Part shown: positions 1 through 50,246 of the stretch, one piece after another
Layout: each line of letters begins with the position of its first letter
How positions within the stretch are numbered: position 1 is the stretch's first letter
Source: Scylla paramamosain
Lineage: Eukaryota > Arthropoda > Malacostraca > Decapoda > Portunidae
Length of the DNA: 64,000 nt
NCBI RefSeq assembly: GCF_035594125.1
Contig: NC_087183.1
Span: forward strand, 7,465,868 to 7,529,867
Direction of reading: 5' to 3'
Translations under genes and position numbers: made by a program
The notes under the pieces: generated by a model
The model's input: the letters and a program-made list of their open reading frames with translations, nothing else
Database searches by the model: none
Told to the model about the DNA's origin: nothing

Positions 1-71
1 GTTTGCTCAGTAAACCAACCAGTGTGTTTGTAGGACAGTGTGCACAATATACATTAGCTTGGTGACATCAG

Positions 72-191
<120 letters not shown>

Positions 192-494
192 TTGCAATAA
201 TGTATTTATTACACCTGAAAATAATGTTAGACATCCACAGGGCTATATGTATAATTTAAGTACAACAGCCTGTTAACATTACTAAAGCAAGGTTCTACTT
301 TATTTTGCTGCATTTTTTCTCAAATAAATTACATTAATTGTAGCTCATTGGTCTGTTATCCCTTTACTAATAGGAAAGGAAACCTTTTCCTCTTATGCAA
401 ATTAAGAAATTATGGCTAAGAGCAAGCAATCACCATGATCACTTGCTCTTAGCTGGAGATCTTAGGTTAGCTGGTTGGGATGATTGCTGCTGCT

Positions 495-595
<101 letters not shown>

Positions 596-901
596 ACACA
601 TACATTTAACCTGAGTACACTGATACCTACACTGTGTTACTTCTAAATTATAATGCTATAGCACAAAATTAAGAAATATGAAACGGAACAAGGTTAACAT
701 AAACTCCCTGATGATCACAGTGGTAATTTACATACTCATAAAGTCTGATCCTCAGCAGATATGCTTGGGCAGAAACCAAACTGATCCTTGAGATAAGATA
801 TTATTTAGTAAAATCACATAGTCATTTATGAACATAATATTCACTCTGTAAGTTCAACAGGAACATAAACTTAAGACACAACAACAAATTCTATAGTAGT
901 G

Positions 902-1009
<108 letters not shown>

Positions 1010-2873
1010 GAATAGGGTACGTGACAATGAATATGATTAATTTCAATGTAGTGTTCGTTATGGGAAACGTGGATAATGGCAACTGAAGAACCTATGGGAA
1101 AAAAAAAATAATTGGTTCCTGGGAGCCAGAAAAAAAAAAAAATCCACCATAAAAAATCAAAATTAACACATTTGCACAATTGAATTTGAGATAACACAAC
1201 ATAAATATTTACAGCACCCTCCTGAGTGAGAAATGCTGGAGCAAAAATGATAAAAGGAATGAGGGGGAGAGAATCTCTTAGTAATGTCACTAGTAGTTCT
1301 AGTACTTAATGTAAGAATTTAAAAATGTGTCTTATTTTGTTTCACATGGTCTCGGTACTTGTAGTTTTCTTTTCCCCTTAGTGTTGTGAACGCCCTGCCA
1401 TTGCGTTTTACCTCCCTGCAAGAGTACACAGTGCACATGCGTTTGTTTTCACCACACTGCTCATAGCCAAAAACAGCACACTCAATATTTATGCAGTAAA
1501 CTCAGGACTTTATAGTGTAATTAAATTGACCTTAAAGATAATCCTCATCTGGATATTCTAGCAAGTAGTTGTTAACAGAGCTTTGAGGATTGCCTTTCCA
1601 CCGGCATCACTCGAGAATCTTTTACCTTTTTACCTGGTATTTTCATACACACAGTTTCACTTCTTTTACTAATTTTCCAAAATCTGTAAACTGCATCCTT
1701 GGTCTCTGTCTTATTTATGCAGTTAAATAATGAAACACTTCCCATGATTCGATCGTTGTCTTCATAGTTGTAGCTTCTGCATTTTCTTTCTTCTTTTTAC
1801 CCTTCACAGTATAATAAAAAAAGGTGTTTCAGTATTTCTAATTCTGCAATGCAAACTGGGAACTTCGAATCTGCTTTCATTGTAATACGGGCAAACTTCT
1901 GTTCTTGTCTTAAACAAGATTACGTTTGAAGGATGATCCTCAAGGAACGTACAGCATCCCTAATTATCCTTTAAGTAATCTACTTCTCTTATTGCCTCGG
2001 TTAATGAACTATTTAATTACACTTTGAATGTATGGTAAAATAATATGTGTTAATAGCCGTGTTTCAAAAGAGCGAAGCACCTCTTATCCCTTATACTGTT
2101 GTGCATCTTTTTGTCTTCAGAGTCATCTGAAGACTGTATTATCTATACATTGTAATTTCTTTAAATCATTCTTCTTGAAGTCTTGTTTCATGGGGCAGCG
2201 ATCGGTATGACTAATGATTTCTAGTAGGCTTTCCCTGTTATCGTGGCCTCCATTATAATGTACCCCATTTAGGTGGACGTGTCAGCGTTGCGAGGCGCAA
2301 GCGACCAGCTCCACATCTAGATCTAAAGGCTGTGAATTAAGCTCAGGCCGAGAATTTTATAAAGCATATGGGTTCCTTGGCTCAGGCTGTCACGGGACGT
2401 AATCATTAGGCTCCCCGAGGCAACTTTTCATTCATCAGGAGCTACTGTAGCCTACTGTTGCAAGCAGGAAGGATGGGACCCCCGGTGTTGATCATTATGA
2501 ACTCACAAGTGTATTGTATGATTTCATTACTGAACTAACTCATCCATCTCCATTTTTCGTATGTTGTATGTGGCAATCAGTTATACACCCCGATTGTATC
2601 AATGAGATAATATTTACATGCCATCACTTATATATGTACAATGAACTGGTTATACGGTACAAAGGTGGTCACAGCGCCAATACTGAGGGCACCTAAACAA
2701 GTAACCAATGGCTTGAGATTAAACCTTTCTCACCTGTCTCAGAAAGGAAAATATATTCTACAACAATAAACGAAAAAATGGGAATAGAAGGTAGGTGAAG
2801 ATGTGTGCTACTTGATAAATCGCAAGCTCATCAGGGAAAGGGTCTACGTAAGTAGCTCGTGCTTCCTCCTCTA

Positions 2874-2876
<3 letters not shown>

Positions 2877-2908
<32 letters not shown>
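2877..2908 (+). repeat. (AG)16
   Basis: A short pure AG tract. Confidence 0.95.
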
Positions 2909-2910
<2 letters not shown>

Positions 2911-4493
2911 ACCAGATGACTGATCCACACCTTCGTTAATCTTGCAAATATCGTTAGCGCGTATAATTGCAGGTTCGCAGGCAAAATCGCAGTAAGACTA
3001 GGAATGTTCCTTCCGCCGGTATGTGATTTACTGCAGGCAGAGAGATCACTTAGTCTTGCCAGCAACATCCACCATTGTTGCCTTGAGTGTTCAGGAAATT
3101 ACTGCTACACGGACAATAACTAGCCGAGGTATGCAACCAGCTGCTCGCAAACAACCACTTACTTACACAACATTTCGATATAACAATCACACTTTGATGG
3201 ATGCTTAAACTTAATCCCGTAGTTATAATCAATATTCGTATTATGGATACTCATATTACACGTTCTAATGAAAATTTTTCTCTCTTTTGTTTCTCATTCT
3301 TGTTTTATCAACAAAACGGCGTGCCTACGAAAAGGTCTCAGAGAGAGAGAGAGAGAGAGAGAGAGTGTGGCATTTACAGAATATGTATTTTTCATGTAGC
3401 TTCCTTTCACGCAGCTTATCAGTAATAAGTAACGTGCGTGCCTGACATTAAGACATGAAACAAGAAAGTTACATGAGTGAAGTTTATACTTTATATCGGT
3501 ACTCTATACATACGTAGCTCATCTAAAAAGTTAATCAATTGAACCCTTTTTAAGTGATTCATTGCTGTCTGACTCGATCCAACTTCAAGCCCTCTGGTGT
3601 TGAACGAAGGGAATCTGCTGCACTTCATATTGAGATTTCCGTTGGTTGGTGCTCTGCTTGTGGACCAAGGACCAATGTTTCCATAGACCGCTTGAAGTCC
3701 ACGATATTCCTGGCCTTGGGATTGTGCTTTGTAGCTTAAGGAGAAAACCAGCAGGATGTCGTGGTCAGGTGCTCATGTAAGAGGTAGGCTTAAGTGTGTT
3801 ATTCGTATTGTAACCATAGCCTAATCTTGCGATAAGTGTGATGAACAAAAAAAAAAAAAAAAAAAAAAAAAATTCAATCATGTATGCCCTAATCTGATAT
3901 CAAAATAATTTTTGGGGACATGAAATCCTCGTTACGTATACATGACAAAGTTTACGCAAGTTACATATGTGAAGTGATCACATGAATGTAATTTAGGAGA
4001 AAGCTGATATGATTGAAAGAACCTTGTTAGGTGAGGTTAAGATTTTTGGGAAGGACTGTTGCTTTTCCCCCTGCTTGGAGGTTATTACACGTGAGGTCAG
4101 GGTACTAATTTACATGGTGTTAGGCTTAATAACTCTGATAACGTGCAGAGGGAGAAGGGGAAGAGAGTACATGGGTGAAAGATAAATGAATATCACTTAA
4201 TTGTGACGTGCTTAAAAGTAGAACATGTATATTTATCCATTCTAGTTATTTACGTATAATATACTATCGAGAAAATTCTTTGTGTATCCCATTTTAAAAT
4301 TGTAAGACTAGCGTATTGGTAGTTACTAAATTACTTCTTCACTTGGAAACTTGAGCTACGAGCGATGGAGCCAATTTTTTTTTTTTTTTTTTCAGCCTTC
4401 CATTTCTTCTGATCGGCATGTAAAAGTTTCCATATGTAGGGCGGTGATTGACTTAGAGGAAGGCGATCACCTAGAATGATTAACAAATTTCGG

Positions 4494-4496
<3 letters not shown>

Positions 4497-4538
<42 letters not shown>
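4497..4538 (+). repeat. (TC)21
   Basis: A pure TC tract. Confidence 0.95.
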
Positions 4539-4543
<5 letters not shown>

Positions 4544-5174
4544 ACGTCCCATAAAAGTACACGCAGCTACTCCTGATGTCGGTATCGAAATATACTAGGT
4601 GAAAATGCATTATTTACAGTGGTAGATCTATGGTTTTGTGTATTTCGCTATTTTCAAATAGCTGTGTGATTTATAACTGGGCATCAGTGCTGACGATAGC
4701 CATCAACAGTTTTTTAAGTAGTTTGTCCAGTAAAATAAACTGCTTTCTGCAGTCATATTAAGTTAGCGTAGCATGCAGTGATGAATTTCGATTAAGTATA
4801 CGTGGCAGGGTGAAGTGAGTTGCCCAGTGTAGATGTTTTTAGGTTAAAACGCTAGTTATGGCTGTAACGAGGTAATTACTTGTAATTACCATAATTACGT
4901 GTTTTAATTTTTCTTATGGTGTTCCTGGTGTAGGGGTAGTGAGATGAGGTGTGGACGTAATAAAAAAAATCGAAACAATAAACTGAAAAGTGTGCGGTAA
5001 TGATATAATAATGTAAGACAGTAAGAAACGATTGATTACTCAGTGTTGCGTGAGTAATGTTGGTGTGACTAAGTTTCGTGGAATAAAGTGAATCACATGT
5101 TCTATACGAAAGATGATGTTGCATGAGTGACATAGTATATAATAGTGAAGATAATTTTCAATTTTTTTTTTCAG

Positions 5175-5406
5175 AATTGGTATAACTTTTGGATTATCCA
5201 TTGAAACCAATTTAGATGAAGCTTATCCGGTGAAACCAATTCTTGTCGTAGGTACAGAATTATGTGAAAATGCGTTAGTACATTATTTAAAAAAAAATGA
5301 TTGTTTATTGTTAATAAATGGATATAATAAAGTGTCCACAGCGAAGAGGAAATGAAATGAAGCCACTGAAAGGGAACTCGAATGTAGCGTCAGAAGGACA
5401 ACAAAG

Positions 5407-5422
<16 letters not shown>
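5175..5422 (+). other. Probable first coding exon of PLEKHF with 5'UTR
   Basis: A T-rich tract ending in tcag at 5171-5174 makes a strong 3' splice site, so an exon may run from 5175 to 5422. Only the last 16 bases are coding: ATG at 5407 reads Met-Val-Asp-Arg-Leu plus one base G, followed by a consensus donor gtaagt at 5423. An in-frame TGA at 5353-5355 lies upstream. MVDRL is the N-terminus of vertebrate PLEKHF2, which makes this the conserved start. If the 5175 acceptor is used, a further upstream non-coding exon must exist. Otherwise transcription may begin nearby. Confidence 0.6.
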
Positions 5423-29921
<24,499 letters not shown>

Positions 29922-32900
29922 TGGCAAGCGAGGGGACTCCTAATTGTGGCACACGTGTTTGAGTCCCTGTTGCCACTCCTGACAATGCTGCCAGACAACC
30001 CTTCCATTTCAGGCTGGGGAGTGAGAACGTTTCATTTCTCTTGAATTTCATGGAAATGTGTGATGTGTATTATTTGAGTGTTATCAATCCTTGGTGGCAC
30101 CTGGTTCCCCTCCTCAGCAGCTACCCACAGCTGTGACCTGAGTTTGGTGATCTGTGGGTTTGTGATATAAACTTTCGTCGTGTGCACCTTGATAGCTGCA
30201 TGCAACTGCTGCTGCACTGTTCCTGCCACTTGGAGCCATCCTTAATAACATGTTTGTGCCTGTGAGGTTGCCTGATCACATTGTCATATAGCCTTATCTA
30301 CCCCTTCTTATTGGGCATCCCCATTTTTTACTTTTATAAATTTTTACAAAAAATTTGGTTTGTATTCATTGATGAAATATGACTGGAAATTTATCTTCAC
30401 CAAACCCACTTTGCTCTCTCCATGACAAGTGAGGGATGGCCAGCAGGGTGCCAGGAATTTTTAACTTGGTTATCACTTTTGTATGATGGATCTTGATCAG
30501 TTTTCCTTCAATTGGATGGTTATTTCATGATCTGAAATGATGACTTTGTTGGCTTAAGAGACACTTAATTTTTGTTTTAATGCCATGAAGCTTTGGGCAC
30601 AGTGATGCGTTCTCAGTGTATTGTACATCTTTTATTTTTCTCATCAAATATTCTTTGTTATTCCACATGCTCATCATAGTTTTATGCCTATTGTTACAAT
30701 AGTTACTATTATATTTCTAGTGTTTGTTAGTGTATTTGTATGCGATTGTTTGATTTAGTATTTTGATCCATAGTTTTATGCTGTTGTCATGTGTAGGATA
30801 CTATGGCCACAGTGTGTTTGTGTACATTAATGAGTGGCTGGAACTTGGGGTACAGTTAGGTAGACTCCTGTATAAAAATGAGTGCCTAATCATAAATGTA
30901 AGTGACATACACACAGTTTATGCAGTATAACAATTTTTCAAGGAATGGATGTTGGTGCACTTCACTTTATAGGTATTGGCAGTACACTTAAAGCAGTTTC
31001 ACACCTGAGGCAATGCTGTGCTATGCTTGATAAACTACCAAGAACTAAATGCAAATTCTGATAGTTCTGTTACATATGTTTAGAGAAATTCCATACTTTG
31101 TGCCACAGAATCTGGAGGAATTGTTTACTATTTGATGAGAAAATTGGTTGATACTTTTCCCAATGATATAAGCCTTTGTGTTCTTAAATTATTTTGAGCA
31201 TATTGCAAACTGAATTTTATCCTTTTTGAAATAATACAAACCATGTCTACCTGCAACACATTGGATTAGTCTTATGAATAGAAAAGGGTCAGGAGTATTT
31301 ATTTATTTGTTAATTTTAAATGAGAATGTAGACCATTCAGTAGAGAACATATAGTCACAATGTTACCTAGTAATGTGTCCATGGAAGACTATTGATGATG
31401 AAATAGTTTGTCTATCTCTTCAAATAGTGGTCTTTACTAATTTGTTCCAATAGCCTTTGTAAGACTCATCAATCACATGGATATTTGTATCACAGCTTCC
31501 AGATTCCTATGTAATAGTAAGGCCACACACACTTGCAAAGGCTTGTGAATGTTGAGTGGCTGTTTTTGCCAAGAAAAGATACTCTAGGGCACAAGCATTG
31601 AGGAAATAATGTGAAAAACCCAATGAGTTTGCAATTATGGTACCAATGTGAAGAAGGATGTTGCTCACATAACTTTTATCCTGATCTGAATGATCTTGCT
31701 GAAAAGTAACATGATGTAAAGCCACTTGGCTTTACATCTATGTGGCAAACACAGCAGAACACAACTTTTGGTGTGAAACTGCCTTCACTCTTGCCTAATT
31801 AGAACAAATGGGACTGAACTTTGGCTTTTACTGATGGCCATTTTCCCTTCCTATACAAGGTTTAGACTGATAGTGAACTTGTTCAATCTTGTAATGTGTG
31901 CTTTTGTTGTCTTGTGGATGGTAAAGATCTTTGGATGCTTGAGTTAAAGGAGCCCCTACAAGTTGAAATCTAAAGCCTGTATTATTGGAGTATCTTTGTA
32001 CTCATTCAGACCAATTCCTTTCGTCTTCTAAGAGATCTCTGTATTAATGGGGTGCATTTGGTATAATGTGAATAGTACAGGAAGTCCTTGAATGACTTGC
32101 ATAAATGGGAAAAAAATAAAATAAATAATCATCCCACAGTACAGAAACTTTCTCAGGGTAATTTTGTTAATTTTCTAGATATTAACATCCACCAAGGACT
32201 TACTGTATTGGTTTTCCATTGCTGTAAATGCTATACTACCTTGCTAGTGTGCATCACTATTGTGTAGTTGTACAAATGAACACAATAATTTTGTTCAGAA
32301 GCAAAAGTAAGTAAGAATAATGTGCTGTGGGATACCTTGGACTGTTTAATTCAATACTTTTCAATTTTTTTTTTTTTAGGTGGGAAGGAGGAATATTAAA
32401 TTATCATCACTTATGGAACCATAAGGTTTTATGAATGTGCTGTGCAGTATTTCCCTAATTCTTCATACTTATTTTCTGTTCTCCTTTCTCTTGTTACCAG
32501 TGAGAAAAAAAAAAAAAAAAAAAAAAAATGCAGCTAAACACTAAACAGTGTTTCATCATATGTATACTTCTTGTCACTTGGGGTGTGAATTTCCCTAAAT
32601 ATTTCAGTTTGGTAATATCCAGTTAATAGAAGTTCATTAATAGATCAGTATATTTTGTACAGTTTTAATTAGTAGGTTGGCTATAGTTAAAACCAGTATT
32701 ACACAGGTTTCCTTATGACAGACAACCTTTTCTCTACCACCTAACTTTGCTAAAGTAAATTTGACTTTTTGTTGAAATAATAATTTCAAAGTTACCAATT
32801 TAATGGAAAATATCAAATGAGGTTCCGTAAAATTTAGTAAGGCTTTAACTTTGAATTCAGTGTTGTTTACATTGAGCAGGTTATGTCCAGTCTTATTCTA

Positions 32901-33909
32901 CCCATTTTCAGAGCTGGTTCCTGGATGGTATTTGCATCTGATCTTTCCATTTTCTTTCTCTTGTGATACATCTTATAGAAAATATGAGTTCAAGAATTGC
33001 TGTGCTGATGATAACTTGTACACCCTTTGTGACACCACCTCCACAAAACACTTTGTGCAGATCTGTCACATAGTACAGTTGTTACATATATTTTGATTAA
33101 CTTGGTTGTGTTGGAGACTGACTGAGGAGCACCAATTTATTGAAAAATATGTTCATTGTGTAATATGGGCTTAAAGTATAAATTTATTTAATGATTTGTG
33201 GTGAATTTAATGTTCAGGATTTAAAAGGGGGTGTGGGGATTTTCTTGTAAGGAATCGTAGGTTCAATAGTGTTTGACATTACATTAAGAATTTCAGAAAA
33301 TTGTGAACCAATGTAATGGACAAAAACCAATGTGATGTATACAACCAAACCTCAATCCTGTTAAATTTTTCTTAATTTCCCCCTTGACATTAAGCAAAAA
33401 ATGTTTACATTTTTACATATTGAAGCCAGTGAAAGTCTACTCAAGGCTTAGGTTGGAGGAATGTGGGGCTGCCAGATGACTTTGTGATATATTGCAGTAC
33501 TTTTCTTCACCTACTCTAAAGAATAGCACCCTATCCTGGGTCCTATCATGTAAACAGCATTTCCACAAAGATTGTTACTTTGGTCCTATTCATAAGCAGA
33601 AGACCAGTAACCTATCCTCACCAACTGTTTAATCATTATTACCTGCTACAGTGATGAGGCTTTTTCACTTGGGCAGCTGAAGAAGTGTTGCAGTAGCCAG
33701 GCAGCCACAGTGCCCTCCAGAGTCTGTGTCTTGACCTGATAGTTTGCGTAGGTTTCTGTGATTAACAAACTACATGCCAGCAGCAGTAGTGATTCACAGT
33801 TGGGGTGCATTGGGGGTCAGGCCAAGAATGACACCCAAGAGGGATTCACAATTATCAAATGAGAGAGAGAGAGAGAGAAAGGGTATTTATATCAGCTGAT
33901 ACAAAACCT

Positions 33910-33912
<3 letters not shown>

Positions 33913-33988
<76 letters not shown>
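33913..33988 (+). repeat. (AT)n microsatellite
   Basis: About 76 bases of TA dinucleotide. Confidence 0.97.
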
Positions 33989-33993
<5 letters not shown>

Positions 33994-35030
33994 CATTGAT
34001 ACAAGAAAACAAAAGCCAGTGGTCTTAAGTTATCCTTCCAGATTAGATCAACAGAACATAAGGAAAACTAGCTATAGATAATGTTTAACAATCCAGCAAA
34101 AGAAATTACAGCTTGCTGTAAAGTTTTCAAGAATAAGAAAATGGCCAATGTTTTCTAGGAATGCATGAGATGTATACAAGTACAAGCAACAAGTCTGACC
34201 AACTTCTGTGCCTTGATCTTTATATGCATCTTTATATGCATCATATTAATATTAATATACTAAAAGGAGGGCTGCATTTTCATGCAAAAGAATTGAGTAC
34301 ATCTATGCTTTAACACCCAGTCATTCCTTTCCCTCCAATATTCCTTAACTACTTACTACACTTTCTTCCTTTCTGAATACTGAACTGACAAATTTAACTT
34401 CTTTATTATGCATAATATAAAAATCACTACTACTATGACCATTTCCTCACCTTGCATACATGGTGTTACTTGTAGTTACTGTTGTTGATCCCTTGCCACA
34501 GCTCCCAGGATCCCAACCTGCCAGCTCCCAGCAGCAATATACATACAACAGCTTTGCTTTTAGGCTACTGGCTTTCAAGATTTTTTAACATTTCTATATA
34601 TATCTGAAAGTGGTTGTTTTGTGAGTCTATATATATAATTATGGTAAAAGATTATAACATTTATACAAACATATATCTATATATATATATATATATATAT
34701 AATAAAGCCTATGATTGGGAAACTTGTCTTCCACGTTACTGAGGTTAAACTTCTTAATTTCATAATAAATGCTAATAAATGCTGAGTATGTGCACGTTTT
34801 CTTCACCTGATGCAAACATCCTAAGTTTTCAACATGAATTTTCCTGAATGATTTTCCCAATTATAAAGTTTGGTACACATGTGTAACATACATGCCCCTT
34901 GATGGCAAATTTTCAAGTGAGGTGCCCTGCATTTGAGGAGCCACTCATGTTAAAATGAAAAATGTGAGAAAATGCAGTAAAAAATTTGGCAAAAATTTAC
35001 AATAACTGATATTTTTGTGGTATGGCAAAC

Positions 35031-35036
35031 TTTATT
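35031..35036 (-). terminator. Candidate RMND1 poly(A) signal
   Basis: TTTATT on the plus strand is AATAAA in the RMND1 direction, about 760 bases after the stop codon. It is the first hexamer I found downstream of the stop. Confidence 0.35.
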
Positions 35037-35797
35037 TCTACTAAATGACTGATTGTCATATAGGATCATGGTGATGTTTCATGACTTTCCTTACAGAACT
35101 TTTACATGATCTAAATCAGTAAGTAATTGTTGCTAGTACAAAGTGCAGTTAAAGCCGATGGGTCAAAATTATATTCTTGCAGTGAATTATAGCATCTCTT
35201 AATATATGCACATAACTTTCAATTTTCATATAAAACACCTATTTACATCTTGCTGGGCCATCTTTCACCATGTTATACTGTATATTTTGGCATACAAGAG
35301 AGTACTTGAATCATCCTAAACAAGACACAAAAAGTGGGTCATCTATACGTCAGATATATAAACAAAATGACCTTAAAATTCTACGCAAAATACCATTGTA
35401 ATGAGAATTTTAATTGTTTTGACTTTATATTATGACTTTCGGAGAAGTTAATCATAGTAAAATGGGAATCAGTTTTGAGAAAATGCTCTGAAATATATTT
35501 CCGGTGAAAAGAAAAGACAAATCTCTCCAGCTTGCAATATTCTAATCAAAAAAAACATATACAGAAGATGACAGCCTGACACATATAGGCAGTGCAAGGG
35601 AAGGGCTTCTTTACATTTTGGATCACCCTCAGACTTGCAGCAAATTAAAAAAATAACACTTATAACCATAATTAACCAACAGAATTTACCTTCAAGGAAC
35701 TGGTGTATCTCCACCATCCATCTCTCTTTTGGTGCCATCCCTATTCCTCAATCTCTCCATTACGATCTTCCTTCCCTTTCTGTTTCACCTCACACTC

Positions 35798-48127
<12,330 letters not shown>

Positions 48128-48320
48128 GGTGCAGTGATGGCCTCAACCTGGAGGAGAAAAGTGTCACCTCATGACTCTGATCGGACTTGTAAGAAAAGCA
48201 TTCTCCAGCAGTTTTAATTTCTATTACAATATACATAGCTATAAATATTCCTGAATTTTAGATCAGGCAGGAGTGACAGCTACCCTCACACCGGCAGGAG
48301 GCACCTTCACTTGGCTCACC
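48128..48320 (-). other. Probable 5'UTR intron of RMND1
   Basis: In RMND1 direction a donor gtgagc at 48319 and an acceptor ctcctccag ending at 48148 define a 172-base intron, placed 20 bases upstream of the ATG at 48127. Upstream of it, 48515-48320 is GC-rich and has an open frame (MLVDKLQCLHQIRM...). After splicing this frame hits TGA at once, so it would be an upstream ORF and not an N-terminal extension. Confidence 0.5.
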
Positions 48321-48539
48321 TTTTGTAGGGTATCCACGCCTTGTCTCTCCACCTGCACGCCCGCCACGCCTCAAAACCACACCCACTGCTCTCCACGCAA
48401 CTCCAGGCGGCTCAAGGAAATACCTAAATGTTGGTTTAAGGATATGAACACTCCGTGACACTCCTCCCACGGCCATACGAATCTGATGTAAACATTGCAA
48501 CTTATCTACAAGCATATCCTGACCTCCCAGTTTGGAGCG

Positions 48540-50069
48540 GTCATTTTAAATTTCTACCTTAGACTTGTTGGAATATTTATTGCAATGTGATTCATGCATA
48601 ATATATAATGTAGATGGATTAAATTTCAATAATAATGTAATGAGTAAAAACATACATGATCGCTCATCTTGGGTAGATGGTCAATATTGTTGTTAAATTC
48701 AAATATATCTGAGTGACTTGAAGACTACTCAAAAAAAAAAAAAAAAAAAAAATCAAGGTGAAATGCTTCATAATCTATTAACCCCGCGATCTCTATGATC
48801 AGGAAAATTTACTTAGTTTAAATCAAGTCACACAACTTTCACTGAATTATGTAGTAGCAAAAGGTGGAAAAACAAACAACAAAGTAACACAAAAACAAGA
48901 ATAAGTAATGCAATTTTGTAAAAAGGAATGTGGAAAAAATTGGGAATGTCAATAATTTATTAGTCCGGCGCCCACTGTTGACAGGGAGAGGTGTGACCCA
49001 CAAAGGTGCGAAGTTACCTGTGTTGTTGTTATTCGTGTCATATTAACATTTCTCTTAAGATTTAGAGTACCAACGCAAGGAAACCAGGTATATAGCATTA
49101 TGCACTTAAGAAAACAAGACAGTGGGGGCGGGAAAACCAAAAGAAAACTGGTGATAAGAAGAGATATGTCAGGCGGTTAATTTAGGAAGTGACTCATATC
49201 CTCATGTTGTGCCTTCCTGTCTTATAATCTGTGTTTGTATCACTTATCCGACGTCACACTGTGGGGAAAGTTATCACTGCGACAGCCTTGCGTGGCAGAG
49301 GTGAGGCCGGGACAGGTACGACAGTTAACAGGTGTACAGGTGGTGGGTGGTGACGGGTGAAACTGAGAAGTGTTGATGGTGTAGGTGAAATGGTGGGATA
49401 CAGGTGATAGACAGTAAAAAAAAAAGTACAGGTGAAATGGAATGGTGGGGTGTACAGCTGGTGATGGGCAGGTGGAATTAGCAAGTTGAGGTGGCTGTGG
49501 ACAGTGGGTGGACGACCAGAGGTGGGCAAACAAGTGACAGGCAGATGACAGGCAGGACATGTGGATGCTGTGTGCCGAGACTCATTTCACAGCTCCTCCA
49601 GACAAATTCAATGGAAAATATCAAGTTCCAGGATACAGGAAATTTATAGGAAGAATGAAAATGAACCTTAAATGAAGAGACAGTTAATGATCACAGTTAA
49701 ATCTTCAACTGGAGGGAAGTTACAAGTGGTGTCCTTCACATATTTGTTCTCATCTCTTATTGTCTATCCCAAATTTTGATTGACCTGGCTCACACATTCA
49801 AAATAGAAATGAAATGTAAATATATAATATAAAGATATCTAATTAACTTAACAGTGCCAAGCTGTAAATGAGCCTTCATGAATACAGGAAATGTTCTGAT
49901 AAGTGGATGCTATTATGCCATATTTATATCAAGGAGAGGAAATATATACCTGATAGTGGGGAAGTGTCAGAGATCAGGACTCAGCATTATCTCTTACCAG
50001 ATTCTGCTATCAACCTTTACTCGCCATATTCTGTAGGACATCAATAACTTACTAACGATCTATTGTATA
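48540..50069. promoter_or_regulatory. Divergent intergenic region between RMND1 and the rhomboid gene
   Basis: About 1.5 kb separates the likely RMND1 5' end (near 48520) from the rhomboid start codon (50070). It should hold both promoters. I see no clear TATA box. It contains an A-tract near 48731 and an imperfect GGTG-rich purine stretch at 49300-49560 (many GGTGAAATGG and GTACAGGTG variants). The start sites cannot be placed. Confidence 0.5.
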
Positions 50070-50197
50070 ATGGTGGCGAGAGATTCACAGCAGGAAGTGA
50101 CACAAAGTGTCTTTCCAGGGGCAGCAGTCATGTCTCGGTCAGGGAGGAGCAGTGGGAAGTATGACCCAATCAACTGGCATGAAATATTTCAACGGGT

Positions 50198-50246
<49 letters not shown>

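Larger units (their letters stand above)
29922..35797. other. Convergent 3' region of PLEKHF and RMND1
   Basis: About 5.9 kb between the two stop codons. No coding exon is visible. It should hold both 3'UTRs. A possible PLEKHF poly(A) signal AATAAA lies at 32115-32120 (weak choice, AT-rich context), and a possible RMND1 signal lies on the minus strand at 35031-35036. An A-tract at 32505-32528 and (AT)n at 33913-33988 and 34679-34702 are also present. Confidence 0.6.

Noticed and set aside
31507..31725. 72-residue minus-strand frame in the convergent region
   Set aside because: AT-rich region, likely PLEKHF 3'UTR antisense, no motif or splice context.
48258..48515. 85-residue minus-strand frame as an N-terminal extension of RMND1
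   Set aside because: Splicing from 48320 to 48147 puts a TGA immediately in frame, and the presequence-like N-terminus at 48127 already explains mitochondrial targeting.
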